Assembly: GCF_937616625.2 (NCBI RefSeq)
Contig: NC_065571.1
Location: 30,485,879-30,549,878 of the forward strand
Direction of reading: 5' to 3'
Length of the DNA: 64,000 nt
Origin: Mercurialis annua
Taxonomy: Eukaryota; Streptophyta; Magnoliopsida; Malpighiales; Euphorbiaceae
Shown: piece by piece, positions 61,501 to 64,000 of the stretch
Layout: each line of letters opens with the position of its first letter
Numbering within the stretch: position 1 is the stretch's first letter
Translations under genes and position numbers: made by a program
The notes under the pieces: model-generated
Databases searched by the model: none
Told to the model about the DNA's origin: nothing
The model's input: only the letters and a program-made list of their open reading frames with translations

Positions 61501-64000
61501 AACGTTTCACCTTTTTAGCGATTTAAGCCAAAAGTTTTACACGTTACGAAATCAATCCAAACATTTAAAACGTTATAATATAAATCCAAACGTTTAACCT
61601 TTTTATCAATTTTAGACAAACGTTTACAAACATTACAAAACAAATCCAAACGTTTCACCTTTTTATCAATTTAATCGAAGCGTTTACAAACGTTACGAAA
61701 CAAATCAAAAAGTTTCACCTTTTTAGCGATTTAAGCCAAACGTTTAAAATGTTATGAAACCAATCCAAACGTTTAAAACGTTACGAAACAAATCCAAACG
61801 TTTCACCTTTTTAGTGATTGAAGCCAAAAGTTTTCAAACGTTTCTAAACAAATCAAAACGTTTAATCTTTTTAGCAATTAAAGCCAAACGTTTACAAAAG
61901 TTATGAAACAAATCCAAATATTTTCCCTTTTTACTTATTTAATCAAAATGTTTAAAACGGTACCAAACCAATCCAAACGTTTAATACGTTACGAAACCAA
62001 TCCAAATGTTTCACCTTTTTAGCGATTTAAGCCAAACGTTTCACGTTTTTTCATTTAAGCCAAACGTTAACAAACGTAACGAAACAAATCCAAATATTTC
62101 ACCTTTTTAGCGATTTAAGCCAAACGATTACAAAGGTTATGAAACAAATCCAAACGTTTCACCTTTTTAGCGATTTAAGCCAAACATTTAAAATATTACT
62201 TAACCAATCCAAACGTTTCACCTTTTTAGCGATATAAGCCAAACGTTTAAAAAGCTACGAAACCAATCTTAAAGTTTATAACTTAACAAAAAAATTCAAA
62301 TGTTTCCCCTTTTTACTAATTTAAGCCACACGTTTACAAACATTACGAAACAAATCCAAACATTTCACCTTTTTAGCGATTTAAACCAAATGTTTAAAAC
62401 GTTACGAAACCAATCCAAATGTTTGAAACGTTACGAAACAATTCCTAACGTTTCATCTTTTTAGTGATATAAGCCAAACGTTTCAAACGTAAAAATAAAT
62501 CCTAACGTTTCGCCTTTTTAGTTATTTAAGCCAAACATTTAAAACATTATAACACAAATCCTAATGTTTCCCCTTTTTAGCGATTTAAGCCAAACATTTA
62601 AAAACATTTCGAAACAAATCCAAACATTTCACATTTTTAGTGATTTAAGCCAAACGTTTAAATAGTTTCAAAACCAATCCAAACATTTAAAATGTTACGA
62701 AACAAATCCTAACGTTTCCCGTTTTTACTGATTTAACTCAAACGTTTAAAACGTTACGAAACAAATGCTAATGTTTCACTTTTTTAGCGATTTAAGCCAA
62801 ATGTTTAATAAGTTGAGAAAAAAATTCAAAAGTTTCACCTTTTTAGAGATTTAAGCCAAACGTTTAAAAAGTTACGAAAAAAAATCAAAACGTTTCTCTT
62901 TTTTAGTGATTTAAGCCAAAAGGTTACAAACGTTACGAAACAAATACAAACGTTTCATCTCTTTGACGATTTAAGTCCAAACGTTTAAAACATTATGAAA
63001 CTAATCCAAACGTTTAAAACGTTACGAAACAAATCCTAACGTTTTACCTTTTTACCGATTTAAGCTAAACGTTTATAACATTATGAAAAAAAATCCGAAC
63101 GTTTCGATTTTTTCGAGATTTAAGCCAAACGTTTAAAACGTTATGAAACAAATCCTAATGTTTCCTTTTTAGCGATTTAAGCCAAACGTTTAAAACGGTT
63201 CGAAACAAATCCAATCGTTTCACCGTTTTAGTGATTTAGGCCAAACTTTTAAAACGCTACGAAACTAATCCAAACGTTTAAAACGTTACGAAACAAATCC
63301 TAACATTTTGCCTTTTTAGCAATTTAAGCCAAACATTTAAAACATTACGGAACACATCCTAACATTTTAGCTTTTTAGCGATTTAAGCCAAACGTATAAA
63401 GCATTAAGAAATATATCTAAACGTTTCATCTTTTTAGCAATTTTAGCCAAACGTTTAAAACGTTGCGAAAAAATCCAATCGTTTCACCTTTTTTGCGATT
63501 TAAGCCAAACGTTCACAACCGTTACAAAATAAATCCAAATGTTTCACCTTTTTAGCTATGGAAGCCAAACGTTTACAAACGTTACAAAACAAATCCAAAC
63601 GTTTCACCTTGTTTGCGATTTAATCTAAATATTTAAAACAATACTAAACCAAACCTAACGTTTAAAACGTTACGAATCAAATCCAAACATTTCACCTTTT
63701 TAGCGACTTAAGCCAAAAGGTTTACATGTTACGAAACCAATCAAAATTTATTAAACGTTATGAAATAAATCCAAACGTTTCACCTTTTTAGAAATTTAAG
63801 ACAAACGTTTACAAACGTTACGAAACAAATCCAAACGTTTCACCTTTTTAGCGATTTAAGCCAAACGTTTACAAGCGTTACGATAACAAATTCAAAAGTT
63901 TCACCTTTTTAGCGATTTACGGCAAACGTTTAAAACGTTACGAAACCAATCCAAACGTTTAAAACGTTACGAAACAAATCCAAATGTTTCACCTTTTTAG
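58537..64000 (+). repeat. Long higher-order unit 2 (partial)
   Basis: Repeats 41110 to about 46570 at an offset of 17427 bp, which equals one long plus two short units. It includes P1- and P2-like copies with the CCAGCTGTTTAAAACCG marker (59338, 61320) absent from the short units. It is cut by the window end. Confidence 0.87.

Larger units (their letters stand above)
37403..64000 (+). repeat. Satellite block III, with higher-order repeats
   Basis: About 26.6 kb of the same a/b satellite, running off the window end. Unlike blocks I and II it is strongly structured. Copies of ~1.93-2.07 kb are seen from about 37.4 to 45 kb, and near-identical 4.73 and 7.97 kb units from 41.1 kb on. Between repeated units variants are shared position by position, which shows recent amplification of already diverged monomers. 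Doublets of half b (near 38578-38640 and 42610-42660) recur at fixed places in the larger units. There are no genes. Open frames on both strands arise from the ~60-bp period. Confidence 0.96.

Noticed and set aside
12856..64000. CRISPR-like array
   Set aside because: The regular spacing comes from tandem monomers; there are no unique spacers and the context is a plant genome.

Overview
The window is plant repeat DNA with no recognisable host gene. It holds three blocks of one satellite (12856-20309, 30032-34290 and 37403-64000, about 38 kb together), interrupted by long-LTR Ty3/Gypsy retrotransposons. The PBS complementary to plant initiator tRNA-Met, the chromodomain-type end of pol, LTRs of 2.6-3.1 kb and the methylation-like decay all point to a flowering plant, probably heterochromatin. 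The species cannot be named from the sequence.

Left part (1-12855): a full-length chromovirus, best matching the Tekay/Del type (element A, 1018-12159, + strand), sits inside an older LTR of the same family (D, 1-1017 plus 12160-12855). The target duplication TCTCG is intact on both sides. A has a PBS, gag, protease, RT, RNase H, integrase, a chromodomain-like tail and a PPT. It is dead: eight in-frame stops, all TAG, and one gag/pol frameshift. D ends at 12855 directly against the satellite.

Middle (12856-37402): satellite block I contains an internal inverted patch (about 14919-15360). Element B (20310-30031, - strand) was inserted into the satellite. It has two LTRs, a PBS and a PPT, but the only coding trace in its interior is the last ~60 codons of pol, so it is LARD-like. 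Block II of the satellite follows, then a lone LTR of a third related family (C, 34291-37402, - strand).

Right part (37403-64000): uninterrupted satellite organised at several levels. Two 29-30 bp half-units, called a and b here, combine into ~59-60 bp and ~29 bp monomers. These build ~1.95 kb repeats, which in turn build 4.73 kb and 7.97 kb higher-order repeats arranged long-short-short-long. The 4.73 kb form is the 7.97 kb form with about 3.24 kb removed in register.

The least expected signal is in the LTRs. In three diverged families a TATA-like box is followed 118-120 bp later by a splice-donor-like GTRAGT, and an acceptor-like TGC(A)AG lies 102-103 bp before the LTR 3' end. Upstream of the TATA-like box is a cluster of small hairpins (A and C) or a different short tandem repeat (B). 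This looks like a conserved promoter and intron arrangement inside the LTR.
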